Below, in pieces: positions 34,401-45,168 of a stretch of DNA of 64,000 bases. A model generated the notes under the pieces. It was not told the origin of the DNA. It saw only the letters and a program-made list of their open reading frames with translations, and ran no database searches. The stretch is from NCBI GenBank assembly GCA_947683425.1, contig CANTUQ010000160.1:1941501-2005500 (forward strand). The letters run 5' to 3'. Origin of the DNA: Excoecaria cochinchinensis. Its lineage: Eukaryota > Streptophyta > Magnoliopsida > Malpighiales > Euphorbiaceae. A program made the position numbers and the translations under genes. Each line of letters starts with the position of its first letter. Position 1 is the stretch's first letter.

Positions 34401-35997
34401 AGCGTGCACCTTCGGATTGGAAGCTTTAGCGGCATTGGGGGCAAAGAATATAGAAGTCTTCGGTGACTCATCCTTGGTGATTAACCAGATCCGAGGTGAG
34501 TGGGCAGTAAAAGAAGAACGGCTGATGCCCTACGTTGAATATTTGAAAGAGATGTGTGGGCAGTTTGAGACTTGCACTTTCCACTTTGTGCCGAGAGATG
34601 AAAACTGTCTGGCTGATTTGTTGGCAACCTTAGTGTCAATGTGGGATAACCCCGAAGGAGTGGCTATGAAGCCAGTGCTGATTTCGAGTTCTGATAAGCC
34701 CAGTTTTGAAACTAAGCCTGTGATGGAAGTAGAAGTGGCGGATGGGAAACCATGGTACTTCAACATCATGAACTACTTGGAAAACAATAAATTTCAAGAA
34801 GAAGCCACTGAGAAAGACCAGAGGATGATCCGGAAGCTATCCACTCAGTTCATATCCTTGGAAGGGGTGTTGTACAAAAGACGGTCGGACGGGATTCAAC
34901 TCAGGTGCCTGAATGAAAAGGAAGCCCGCAAGGTGATGGAGGAAACCCATGCAGGTGTCTGTGGGTCCCACATGAACGGTTTGACCTTGGATAAGAAGAT
35001 CATGAGACAAGGCTTTTATTGGCTTACGATAGACAACGACTGCTCAAAATATGTTAAGCAATGCCAGCTGTGCCAACAATATGCAGACTTGAGACACCTG
35101 CCAGTATCAGAATTACATAGCCTGACATCACCTTGGCCTTTCGCTGCTTGGGGGATAGATATCATTGGAGAGATTCGCCCTATGGCATCCAATGGACACA
35201 GATACATCATAGTTGCAATCGATTATTTTATCAAATGGGTAGAGGCAGAATCCTTCAAAAAGATTGACGCGAGGGACATGGCCAAGTTCATAGAGAGGAA
35301 TTTGATCTGTAGATATGGCCTCCCTCATCACATAGTGTCTGACAATGGGGTGCAGTTCATGGGAGAAACTAGGAAGCTCCTCGAGAAGTATGGTGTCGAG
35401 CATCATAAATCCTCTCCCTACCGACCACAAGCGAATGGAGCAGTAGAAGCCGCTAATAAGAATATGAAGAAGATCCTGTCCAAGATGGTCCAAACCTACA
35501 AAGACTGGGCCGAAAAGTTACCCTTTGCCCTGTGGGGATATAGAAAGACGGTGAGGATGTCTACAGGCGCTACTCCATTTTCCCTGGTATACAGAATGGA
35601 AGCAGTATTGCCGGTTGAGATAGAGCTCAAATCACTGAGGGTGGTCATGGAAGCCCAAATTCCAGAGGCCGAATAGGCGCAGCAGAGGCTACAGCACTTG
35701 AATTTACTGGATGAGAGTAGGCTAAAAGCTTATTATTATAATCAGATTTACCAGAAGAGATTAGCAAGAACTTTCGGAAAGAAGGTGAGAAAGCATCCGC
35801 TGAAAGAAGGGGACTTGGTGTTCAAGCAGATGAGGCCAGGCATACCAGATATTAGAGGGAAATTCAGACTGACCTGGGAAGGGCCGTATATCCTTAAGAA
35901 ACTGCTGTCCAAAGGAGCTGCGATCTTGTCAGATAGTGATGGGAATGAATTCAAAGAGCCGATCAATGTCGACAGACTCAAAAGGTTCCACGGCTAA
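31484..35997 (+). pseudogene. Element B pol: protease, G-patch-like, RT, two RNases H, integrase
   Basis: Domain order: protease (VMVDDGSSINVCP at about 31595, FSALLGRPWFHKLGG), G-patch-like (GLGRNSQG, KGLGYRG), acidic spacer, RT (DYRDLNKACPKDDFPLP, YVDD at 33397-33408), native RNase H lacking the TDH aspartate (AVAKQNPLRYLQ), archaeal-type RNase H (DGAVNNRG, NNEAEYEAC, GDSSLV), integrase (CQLCQQY, WGIDIIGE, VSDNGVQF, SSPYRPQANGAVEAANKN). Breaks: a one-base frameshift near 32315, double stops at 33001-33006, and TGG to TAG stops at 34264 and 35674. The rest is open and in one frame. RT also shows LKKAWATYQ where C has LKNAGATYQ. It is inactive but close to its ancestor. Confidence 0.93.
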
Positions 35998-36380
35998 AGA
36001 CCAAGATAAAAAGAAGAGAATAAAATGCCCTGCAAGTCGAAAACCGAAAAAAGGTGGCTGTGCTAAAATTGGGCGCCTCGACAGGGTGAAAACCAAAAAA
36101 AGGCATCCTGTGCAAAAATTAGAGGCATGAGAGAAAATGTCCGATCGTGAAAACCCGAGAGGGCCGATTGGTAACAAGAGTTGATGCTGTTAAAATTTGA
36201 TTCCTTGTATTGACAGCGCGTAAGCAGCTGAGTAAATGCCAAAACTGATCATGTATGCTGAAATTATATGAAAATATGCACAAATTGGTGAAATAGAATT
36301 AATATTATTCTTTTCATTTTTGTCATTTCCTAGTTCTGCATTAAAAAGAAATGTAGTACCAAAAGAAATACATATGTAAG
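35998..36380. other. Spacer between pol and the convergent end of the antisense gene, element B
   Basis: It begins with the GTGAAAACC(C/A)… segments also seen after the integrase in A and C (GAGAGGGCCGATTGGTAAC). It is AT-rich afterwards. It would hold the 3' ends of two converging transcripts, pol and the antisense gene. No terminator can be fixed by eye. Confidence 0.5.
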
Positions 36381-37722
36381 CTAAGTCCTGCTGCTGCTCT
36401 CGCCGACCAGATGCTTGAGCCCTCGAGTCCTGTTATCAGACGCTGGACTAAGGATCCACTTCTTGTACTCACTAGTCGAAGACACAGAATGATTGCCGAA
36501 CCTCGGGATAACAGTCTTCACTGGTAGTCTGCCCCATAGCTCATAATACCGAGAAGCAAACGCAGCCGAGAGAGCTCCTCCCCGGAAAGACAAGGGAACC
36601 CTCACTACATCCTGCGTCATCCCGAGCTGACGTGTACATCGAGAGGTGATGCAGAAGGTGGCCTGATGGAGCCCACAAAGGGGAACACATCCCAATGGCC
36701 CATCTATGACCACATGAGACAGTGGGAGCCAGGCAGACGTAAAGCTGATGTCGTCATCTGACAGCCCGCCAAGCCTGGTAATGCCTTCACTAGTAGTGGC
36801 ACACCCATGAAGTCGTCGACGCGGCAGAAAGTGGCTTGGCGAGTACTGTGGAGTAACTCGCAGGGGTGGCTCAGATAGCATCTTCAGTTTCTCTTGCAAC
36901 CAGATCTGAAAAAAAAAAGAGAAAAAGAAAGAAGAGAAGAAAAAGAAAAAAGGAAAAAGCCGCTGGAGTAAGTAGGGTTTACTTCAGGCAAAAATAAGGC
37001 ACAGGGTTGTGTGAAAATCCGAAAGGACGCACCTCCCGCTAAGAAAAGCTAGTGTGAAAATCCATAAGGGACGCACTACCTTTAAAATAATGACGTACCT
37101 GGAGCAATAAGGGGCTGCCGGTGAAGGTTGTAGTGGATCCAGAGCTCATAGCGTCCAAGCCCAGAATGGTTTCAGCCAGAATGAGCGGTAAGGGTGATAA
37201 TCCCAGATGAAAGTTGCCCAAGACTCCGAACAGGCGAGAGTCACCTGTCAAACCCCTTGGAACAACAGTAAGGAAGTTTACCATGCAAAATAAGAATGTG
37301 ATGCTTACCCGATAGGTGGGGATGTCGATAAACTGGCTCAGAGCCTCGATCAGTGGCCCCAGGGAAAAGGAAGAGCCCGGAGGAATCAGCCGGACGGCCT
37401 CAGAAGAAGGTATGCCCAGGGCCATGGCTATGTCCCGGGCCTGGAATAGACCGCAGCGGGGGACGCAGGGCAGAGCGCTAGGAGGAAACCAAGCTCCGAG
37501 AATGGCAGCTAATTCTTCAGGCAAAGGGCACAGTTCCTGATAAGTGAACCAGAAAACGTGGAACCGGGGGTTCCAGAAGTGGGTCGCCGCCAGGAGGAGG
37601 TTCTGGTCGACTTTCACCAGGCACAGGTATTTCAGCCCGGACAGAGAGGAAAGGGCGCCCTCTTCCCAAGTGTGTTTGTCATCTAAGATACGGTGCATCC
37701 TTTGGGCTAGAGAGGGAGACAT
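36381..37722 (-). CDS. Intact antisense two-exon gene of element B, DUF7745-like protein (382 aa)
   Basis: Exon 1 runs 37722-37099 (624 bases) and exon 2 36905-36381 (525 bases with stop). The intron at 37098-36906 is 193 bases, GTACGT at the donor and a T-rich tract with CAG at the acceptor. Exons join in phase after LLLQ, giving LLLQ-IWLQ. The start is MSPSLAQRM because the TATA box at 37799-37793 lies 71 bases upstream and the earlier ATG at 37779 would precede the RNA start. The protein resembles DUF7745 (FRFT/CPLPEELAAILG, SPLPLILAETILGLD, AWLPLS…GCVPLCGL), a plant domain common near transposons and of unknown role. Exon 1 in C has exactly the same length. It is the only intact gene in the window. 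Confidence 0.8.
36906..37098 (-). other. Intron of the antisense gene, element B
   Basis: It is 193 bases, GT-AG, with a purine-poor tract before the acceptor. Conserved phrases on the minus strand (AAGGTAGTGCGTCCC, GGATTTTCACAC) recur in the intron of C and in the relics of A and E3. Those two relics keep the intron better than the exons. Confidence 0.8.
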
Positions 37723-37792
37723 TTTGAGAAATAAGGAAGGCTCAAGGTGTTGGAAAATGAAGAGACTCAAGAAGAGCAAAAATTTTGGCAGA

Positions 37793-37992
37793 ATTTATAG
37801 GGAAGGGTCACCGACGGCCTACCCGTCTCTCTAGAGAGACGGCCTGTCCGTCGGTAGAGATTCACCTGGCAGGCGCATGCGTCATCATTGTATTCATCAC
37901 GCGCATTAAATCGTATTTATTGCATGACAGACGGCCAGCCCGTCAGTCGCTTCTACAGACGCCCAGCCCATCGGTCACGAAATTCTATATAA
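37793..37992. promoter_or_regulatory. Internal divergent promoter of element B with 46-base palindrome
   Basis: TATAAAT on the minus strand (37799-37793) faces the antisense gene and TATATAA on the plus strand (37986-37992) faces the sense gene, 187 bases apart. Between them, ACCGACGG (37810-37817) and CCGTCGGT (37848-37855) are arms around a concentric perfect 20-base palindrome at 37823-37842. A further GACGGCCAGCCCGTC pair and a CAGACGCCCAGCCC site follow at 37927-37970. The layout is repeated in C at 45169-45382. Promoter activity is inferred from the motifs. Confidence 0.65.
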
Positions 37993-38187
37993 GGGCGAGT
38001 GACAGACGGTGCAAACGCTGCTGTCCTTTTCTTCTTCCTCTCCCAAACCGTTTTTTAGCGTTTTTTTTAGTGTTTTTTCAAGCATTCTTCATTTTTTTCG
38101 CGATTTCTTCATATTTTCGCATTATTTACTCACCGGGCGCTTTGATATTTATATTTTCTTCAGTTTTTACACTTCTCGCGACTACAA

Positions 38188-38871
38188 GTAAGTAAATAAT
38201 TACTTTTTTCTTGAATTTTATTTAATTTATTAATTCATTTCTTCTTCTTTCAACTTTAGAAATGTTTAGAAATTTAAAATGCCTTAGGAATTTAGGGAGA
38301 ATGCTGCCCATTTTTTTTATTTTAGTGCAATTAACCTGAATTTTTGCATGATCACATAGAAATAGAATTTTTCTATAATCTTGATGCTTTAGAATTGCGC
38401 TGTTTAGCGCACCTTTCTGTGCATATTTTTTTGCTATTATCTTGTGTTGTTGGGGGCACACTCTTGCCGGGGTGCGCCCCATCTTTGTGCGCATATTGTT
38501 GTTTAGGCCTGAGGCCTATTTTTATGCCTTTTCATGCAGGAGGTCGGGCATACCCCTGCCGGGGTGCTGCCCAAATTTTTATTATTTATTCTAAAATTGA
38601 ATATTTTCACGCGTAATGCATGCCTCGGGACCTAGAAAGCCCATTTCCTTTACTCATTTCAAATTATTTGTATGCTAATTGCATATCGTTTTTGCCTTGA
38701 TATGTGCAAAGCATGTGGGCAACCTTTGCCCTTTTCATTTATTATCAATTTTATATCTTGTTTTGGGTCGCCATTGCCCTGGTGAGGCCTAAATCGGCCT
38801 TCGCCTGGAGAATAAGTTTGATAATATTTGTTTTGTCAAATTTTCGCTGTCTAATTTCTCCTCCTTTGCAG
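38188..38871 (+). other. Intron in the 5' leader of the sense gene, element B
   Basis: The donor is CTACAA then GTAAGTAAAT; the acceptor is CTCCTCCTTTGCAG at 38871, and the ATG follows one base later. The 684-base intron contains CCCCTGCCGGGGTGC-type repeats also seen in the intron of C. A pyrimidine-rich first exon (about 38020-38187) follows the TATA box. Confidence 0.7.
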
Positions 38872-38872
38872 G

Positions 38873-40794
38873 ATGCCTCCTAGACGTAGAGCACCGCAGG
38901 CCCAACCCGAGCTTGTAGCTCCGGATTGGATGGATGACGAGTCAGCTCAGAGGTATAGAGCATTGGCTCAGGTAGAGCTTTGGGCCAGTCGCTTTGTGTC
39001 CCGACCGTTTCTAGAGGCCCTAGGGTTGGCCCCAGAGTTTGATTTACTTGCCGAGGGTGCTGGGTGGACAGAGTTCCTTGAGCCTTCCTTCCAGACTTTC
39101 CCAGAGGCTACTCGCTAGGTCCTGGCCACTCTTCGCTATGCCGGTTTTCAGAGTGCAGATACCAACCTAGGGGTGGTTCAGTTTTGGTTCGACGGCGACC
39201 ACTTCAGTATTACCAGGTAGAGATTTGCACAGGCCATGGGGCTCCCTACAAAGGAGGGGGTTGAGATCCCGCGGCGAGCGGTGAGACGCGCCCACTGGGC
39301 GGCTATTGCCCTACCGGGAGTGCTGTATGATCATGATACAACAAAGAGCACCGTACTGGTGTCTCAGGCACTCCGGTATTTGCACAGAGTGCTATCCAGT
39401 TCGTACCTCGGTCGAGCTGGTAATCCAGGGTCGCTTAATGAGCCGAGATCTGGAGCCTCTGGGCTATGGTGGCAGGCCAGCGTCTCAACATTAGCCACGA
39501 GATCTTGGCCAACTTGACCAGAGTCGGCAGAGGGTTGACGCCGGTGGTGATAGTAGGAGGAGTTATCACCCGGTTACTTTTGAGGTTGGGGGTTAACCCT
39601 GAGAGGTTGAGAGGACCTTTGGGGGAGGGGATCCATGTGGATGCCGCAGCCGCAGTACAGATGGGGATGATCTCCCCGATATCAGGGCAGGCAGAGGCCT
39701 ACAGGGTGTTGACCATTCATGAGACCAGGCAGATGTTCTCACTCCCACGCTTGGGTGCAGGCCCAGACCACCTGGAGCACCCGAAGGAGCAGCCTCCACA
39801 GCCCGAGCCACAGCCAGAGCCCCAGCCTCAGCCCGAGCCTCAGCCAGAGCATCAGCCTCCTCAGCCTCCTCAGCCATAGACTGTGCCACCACCACAGCAG
39901 CAGGAGCATCCCAGGACTCCCTCGGACTTTGACTTCGAGTTCACGATGGATGACCTCTTCGCCGCTTCACTGGCATCCAGAGCGCCGACTCCAGCCCCAT
40001 CACCGAGCGCCAGGGTACAGAGGTCTATCCACGGGCCCTCCGGGAGATACCACCCCTACTCCCGAGGTGACCCAGGGGCATCCACCTCCTCGGCACCACC
40101 GCCAGAGCCAGCACCGCAGCAGCCTGTGCAGCCTGACTTCTCTCAGCTCCTCACGTTCATGTTTACAGCCTTAGAGCGGCAGCAGGATGAGAGGGACAGG
40201 GCTATCCATGAGAGGTTGGATCGCCAGCAGGCTACCATTCAGGAGCAGTCCCAGTCAGTGGAGCGCTTAGCCCGAGAGCAGGCCGGCTACATTGAGCATA
40301 CGACCCGGGAGCAGGCTCGGGCCTTGGATGTTTTCAGGGATGAGCAGGCTCGGGCCTTAGGGGCCTTCAGAGGTGAGCAGATGAGGCTGATTGAGCAGAT
40401 TGCTCAGGGGCAGAGGGAGCTTAGGCAGCAGCTCGCTCATGATTTGAGGACGTCACAGGACCAGGCATCTCAGAGGGTCGACATGACCCTACAGATGATC
40501 GATGAGTCGCTCGACTCTTTGAGATCCCGCATTCAGGCAATAGAGGGGATCCTCCCACCTCTGTCTCAGACCATGAGAGAGTTTAGAGAGCAGACGGAGC
40601 AAAGCCTAGAGCAGAGGAGAAAGGCCGCCAGCGAGCAGAACATTCAGTTGAGCCAAGCCTTCAAGAAGTTAGGAGACAAGGTTTCTGAGACCTTAGGGTT
40701 TATGAGCACCTGTACCCAGCCCTTCTTGGATGGCTACGCTCAGATCCAGTTCAGGCGGGCCCATGATCACGAGGCAGGACCCTCCACGGCTTAG
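38873..40794 (+). pseudogene. Element B sense gene (MPPRRR type) with N-terminal domain and long coiled coil
   Basis: The start MPPRRRAPQAQPE follows the leader intron. The N-terminal half is globular (RFVSRPFLEALGL, GWTEFLEP, VQFWFDGDHFSITR, RVLSSSYLGRAGNPGS) and resembles Athila ORF1 / plant transposon-associated domains. Then come PEPQPEPQ repeats, an acidic DFDFEFTMDDLFA motif and about 200 residues of charged coiled coil with repeated EQARAL units, ending near QPFLDGYAQIQF. Stops at 39116, about 39218 and 39877 fit CAG to TAG, and a frameshift lies near 39450. Full length is about 640 codons. The coiled coil suggests self-assembly or RNA-particle work, but the function is unknown. Confidence 0.8.
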
Positions 40795-41300
40795 CCAGCT
40801 CCACCTCCACCTCCGCCAGGGACCGTGCACATATCAGATGACGAGGATCCCGATGAGCCCTCCGACTACACACCTCTCTAATCTTCAGGGAGTTACTTTT
40901 GTATCTATTGTACATTTTCCTTTTGTATATGCACTGTACAAAAATGACGCTTCTAGTGAAAACTTTTGTTTCATTATTGTATGATCATTCGATTGTTAAT
41001 TGTTTAATCACATCACAGAAAGTGTATGTTCTCATATTTACTTATATGTCAATGAAAATGACAATATAACAAAAATGAAACAAAAATGATGAATAACAAC
41101 TCAAATAAGAAAAGATGAAAAATGAAACATGGCATAGCAAATAAAGCAAGATCACGCCATCAATAGACAGGTTAAAAGATGACCACTCAAACATGAACTA
41201 ACTAAATCTTTCATCACGCAGGTACAGAGAAATACCGATCTAAACATAGACATCGATTAAAAAGATCCCTTTTGGGACAAGGAACCCAGCGGGGTCTCCT
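40795..41300. other. 3' untranslated region of element B before the array
   Basis: It is AT-rich with no gene signal. The region just after the stop (CACATATCAGATGACGAGGA) is conserved with C. Confidence 0.5.
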
Positions 41301-41640
41301 CTTCACCATATCGAGACTGTAGCCAAAGCATGCTGCATCTCCCAGATCGAAGCTGTGGTCAGAGAGTGCCGCACTTCACCATATCGAGACTGTAGCCAAA
41401 GCATGCTGCATCTCACAGATCGAAGCTGTAGTCAGAGAGTGCCGCACTTCACCAAATCGAGACTGTAGCCAAAGCATGCTACATCTCACAGTTCACGTGG
41501 CAGCCAAAGAGTGCTACGCACCTTGCAGATCGAATGGGGGTTAGCAAGGGAACTTCAGATCGAGGCTGTGGTCAAAGCATACCGCACTCCAAACCGGGGT
41601 TGTGGCCAAAGCATGCTGCATCCCGCCGAACCCTACAGGT
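41301..41640. repeat. Tandem repeat of 73 bp in the 3' untranslated region of element B
   Basis: Units start at 41301, 41374 and 41447 (CTTCACCATATCGAGACTG…). Each unit is a dimer of two related halves of about 36 bases (TCGAGACTGTAGCCAAAGCA and TCGAAGCTGTGGTCAGAGAG). Diverged halves continue to about 41640. It has no similarity to the arrays of C or E3. Confidence 0.9.
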
Positions 41641-41796
41641 CGAGATGAGACCGATGGGGGTATCTTCGCATCGCCGAATAGATAAAGATGAGGTCTAACC
41701 GGCATAAGGCACGGAGAGTGAAAAGCCATCACAGGTACGCTTCCTTTCTGACCTTCTCTGAGTTTTGGCTTATCTAGGCGCTTGTGCACTAGTTGC
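41641..41796. other. End of element B interior
   Basis: Short non-coding stretch (156 bases) between the 73-bp array and the polypurine tract. I see no gene or repeat in it. Confidence 0.5.
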
Positions 41797-41814
41797 TCCA
41801 AAACTGGGGGAACC
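41797..41814 (+). other. Polypurine tract of element B
   Basis: CCAAAACTGGGGGAACC abuts the 3' LTR start TGTAAGCAC, with the same ACTGGGGG core as E3. Confidence 0.75.
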
Positions 41815-43878
41815 TGTAAGCACTGTGTCCCGGAGCGGTCCGGATCAGAGGTTACCCTATGATGAAATCAGTGCCCGAGCCTGTATAAAGGGCTGGATTT
41901 GGAGGTTTTAGTCCCACGTTCCACGAGAAATGAGGCTTTTTACCATTCCTGGGCAGAGGGGGAGAGAACAGAGGTTTTTTTCGAGTCAAAAAGCTTTTTG
42001 TACTCCACAGACGGCCAGCCCGTCTGTGAAGTTAGCCCGTCGCTTCGAGTCACCGACGGCTGGTGGTATTTTCTGACGCCCGTCGAAAAGTCACCGCCCC
42101 TGTCAGAACGCCGCCTGGTTTCCCGGAGCACGCAACCCTTCCGACGCCCGTCGGTGGATATGGCAGGGCCGTCGGACGAATCCTTGTGTCAGAAGGATTC
42201 TTCCGACGCCCGCCCCTATACACCGATGCCCGTCGGTCGTGTCTGGTCTATAAAAGCTCCGAATTTTCAAGAGAAAAGGGTTGAAAAAATTTTCAAAAGG
42301 GGAAACTCTGCCCAATTTCAAGTAAATTTTCTCTCTCTTCCAACAAAACACATTTACAAAGGAAATCTATTTGATCAAGGATCAGATCAATCAAAAAGGA
42401 ACTAAAATAATTAGTTTTCTTTAGATATTGATTCCAAAATCAATCTTTTGAGGGGTTGAAGAAGAAATAGCCCATTTTTCTTTCTTTGACCCTTCATCTT
42501 TTGCTTCTCGTGGAACGCGCGGGGCTCTAATCAACACAAGAATCTCACCCAAAGCGATTATCTAAGGGTAAATATTCCGGATTCCTTCTCCTTATCATTT
42601 CATATTTATTCCTTATTTTGTGGAATTTATCAATATCTGCCATTATTTTCCTTTATTTTGACTCTCTTTATCTCCTTTTGGGATAAAACCCATTTTTTGG
42701 CTTTGGAAAGAATTTTCTCTCTCCTATTTTTTCGGAGACAGTGGTGACCGACGGGTCATCTTTATCACCGATGCCCGTCAGTCACCCCACTTATAGATGC
42801 TTCTCCTTGAGTGACAGACGGACATGTCGGTTACCTTAACCGACGCCCGTCGGTCATCTAAGGAAGGCCGTCTGTGGGTTCTGTCTCCATCCTTGTAAAT
42901 CGTTTTTTTTATCTTTTTCAAATCCTTTCGGTTTCCTACATGTTAATTTTATGTATATTAACATCTCTCAACTTTTCTATGAGTGTATATATGATTTCTC
43001 TTGGACTATCACAAGCTTGAGCGGCCACCTACCATATGCGGAGGATTCCGTCCGGTTTAGTTTCCTAACCCTCTCGATTATTTCCTTCATGTTGTTATTC
43101 ATTGATTACTTCATGTATATGGATATATTCTTCTCATATCTCATTAATGTATAAATATAATCTAAATGATTTTATACTTAAATAAAAATGAGGTTTGTAT
43201 AAAGTGCAAAAGGGGTCAAAGCCCTATCTTTATCCAATAAAATCATCATAAACAAAAATCTCTAATTTTAATAATAATGCATGCGAGGACCAAAGTCCTC
43301 AAAATAAGCAATGCCCCGATTTATGCATGATTCGCACATTTATGAAAGGGAGTTGTATTCCGCTCCTTGTATTATTGTAATTTATCGCTTTCATTATCTA
43401 TCTGATCATTTATCGCTTTTGAGATGTGAATAAATGCGCCTTTTAATCAATTACATAGTGTGGAGAGAGAGCGAATTGATGATATTAAGATTTGATCATA
43501 AAATAAATGAGGCAGAAATAGATGAGAAATTTCGGACCCAGCTCTGGTCTTTGGGCTCAAGAGGTTAGAGGTTATCCTCCAAAATACTTCTTGGGTCACG
43601 AGGCTTTAGCGCTAATCCTAGGCTCTTTAGGGTGAGAAGTTCACCTTCCATGACCCCTCTGGCTGGCCCAAAATGGATACCAAGCGCAGTCTTAGGCTCT
43701 CCGAGGCGAGAGTAACTTTCCCAATGTTCTATTGGGTGGCGACTCCATGATACCTCCTTGTTGCCCAACATAGACGCACTTGCGATTTATCGCAAGCTAT
43801 CAACGGACCCACAAGTGCCCCGATCGGCCACGTGCGGACGGTCGAACAGGCGGCCGCAGGGATCCGGCGCGCGTCACA
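41815..43878 (+). mobile_element. Element B 3' LTR
   Basis: It is a near-identical copy of 28345-30390, 18 bases longer net. The main visible insertion is one extra palindrome unit near 42023-42040. Scattered substitutions are mostly transitions. Termini and TATA box (42249-42255) are intact. Confidence 0.95.
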
Positions 43879-43883
43879 GCCTG
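43879..43883. repeat. Target site duplication of element B, right copy (GCCTG)
   Basis: It matches 28340-28344 exactly. Confidence 0.95.
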
Positions 43884-44375
43884 TGACGAGAGTACCGTGC
43901 TCTTTGTCGTATTATGATCATATGGCACTCCCGACAAGGCGATAACTGCCCAATGCTGACATCTAACTGACCTCTGAGGCGCTATGACATCTTGCCTGAA
44001 CGGAAGCCCCATGGCCTCTGTGAACCGCTGACGGGTAATACTATAATGATGGCCCTCGATCCAAAACTGTATGACACCCACCTCTGTGTCAGATCTCTGA
44101 TATCCTCCATACTGTAATGTGGCAAGAAACTGCCGTACTATCTCTGGGTGAGTCTGGAAGGCAGGCGTCAAAAACTCCGTCCATCCCGCGCCTGCTATCA
44201 GAATGTCAACCTCATTTGCCATCCCCAGAGCCTCAAGGAATGGTCGAGAAATGAAGCGGCTAGCTCGGAACTGTACCTGAGCCAGCGCCGTATATCTCTG
44301 CCTAGCCTCATCACTCATCCACCCCGGGACCTGAGGCTCAGGCTCATCATGAGGAGCATATCGTCGCGGTGGCAT
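43884..44375 (-). pseudogene. Element C sense gene (MPPRRY type), N-terminal part
   Basis: The start MPPRRYAPHDEPEPQ follows an intron acceptor one base upstream. The open stretch carries SRFISRPFLEALGM, GWTEFLTP, VIQFWIEGHHYSITRQRF and DHNTTKSTVLSSQA, then runs into element B. Unlike the B copy, this part has no stop. The rest of the gene is at 28339-27003. Confidence 0.8.
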
Positions 44376-44376
44376 C

Positions 44377-45028
44377 CTGCGAATGAGGTAAACAGTTAGC
44401 TTGGCATCATAGACATAAATGAAACTTTGCTTAGAAATTGAGGCAGGATTCTGACGGGAATGTGTCTAAACCAACAAGATACATTATGGACAGTACCCTG
44501 ACAAGGGTGTGCCCAACCTCCTGCATAAAAAATAAAAAAAGAAGGGACAGGCCTCGGGCCCCAAGCAATAATGCAATATATTCACATTTGCTAAAAAAAT
44601 TTGGGCAGCACCCCGGTAAGGGTGTGCCCAACCTCCTGCATAAAAAAAGGAAAAAGGACAGGCCTCAGGCCCCAAGCAATCATTTCAACATGCTCAAATC
44701 TGCTTTGCTTCCTATTTCCTAGCATTGGTTCCAATGTGCATGCATTTCTAAAGCCATGTCGTATCTAAAAAAACTCGGGAACAAATATACATTTATCACT
44801 AATTGTTTTTAAACAATATAGGTCAATCCCTCTTGTGCCCATTAAAAAGAAAAAAATGCATGCTATTTACTCTATGTATCAATTCATGCATTTTATTACT
44901 AAACAATGATATTTCGGTTAACTAACAAGGCTACTAATTATACTAATTCAAAAGAAGAAGAAGATTAAATTACATTCCTCATGATAAAATAAAATAAAAT
45001 GAATAAAAGATGGAAGGATTCTACTAAC
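44377..45028 (-). other. Intron in the 5' leader of the sense gene, element C
   Basis: The donor is CTTCCAG then GTTAGTAG; the acceptor is CTCATTCGCAG before the ATG. It is 652 bases. It contains two GGGCA(C/G)(A/C)CCC…AAGGGTGTGCCCAACCTCC units (44486-44530 and 44600-44645), which match CCGGGGTGC-type units in the B intron. Confidence 0.68.
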
Positions 45029-45168
45029 CTGGAAGTTGAGACCCAAAGAAGAAGCAAAAAACTCACAACTGGTGCAAAAAAATGAAAAGAAACTGCTGGA
45101 AACAAAGGGAAAAGCGTCGGTGTAAAGAAGAAGGGAAAGAAAGTGACAGCCCGTCGGTACCTGCGCCT

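Larger units (their letters stand above)
28345..43878 (+). mobile_element. Element B: Tat-lineage element, full gene plan but most of gag deleted (15,534 bp)
   Basis: The LTRs are 2046 and 2064 bp with matching termini TGTAAGCACTG and GCGCGTCACA. On the plus strand are primer site, leader, a 57-codon gag stub, pol, the antisense DUF7745-like gene (minus strand), the MPPRR sense gene, a 73-bp tandem array and a polypurine tract. It is the innermost and youngest insertion in its nest by position. Confidence 0.96.
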
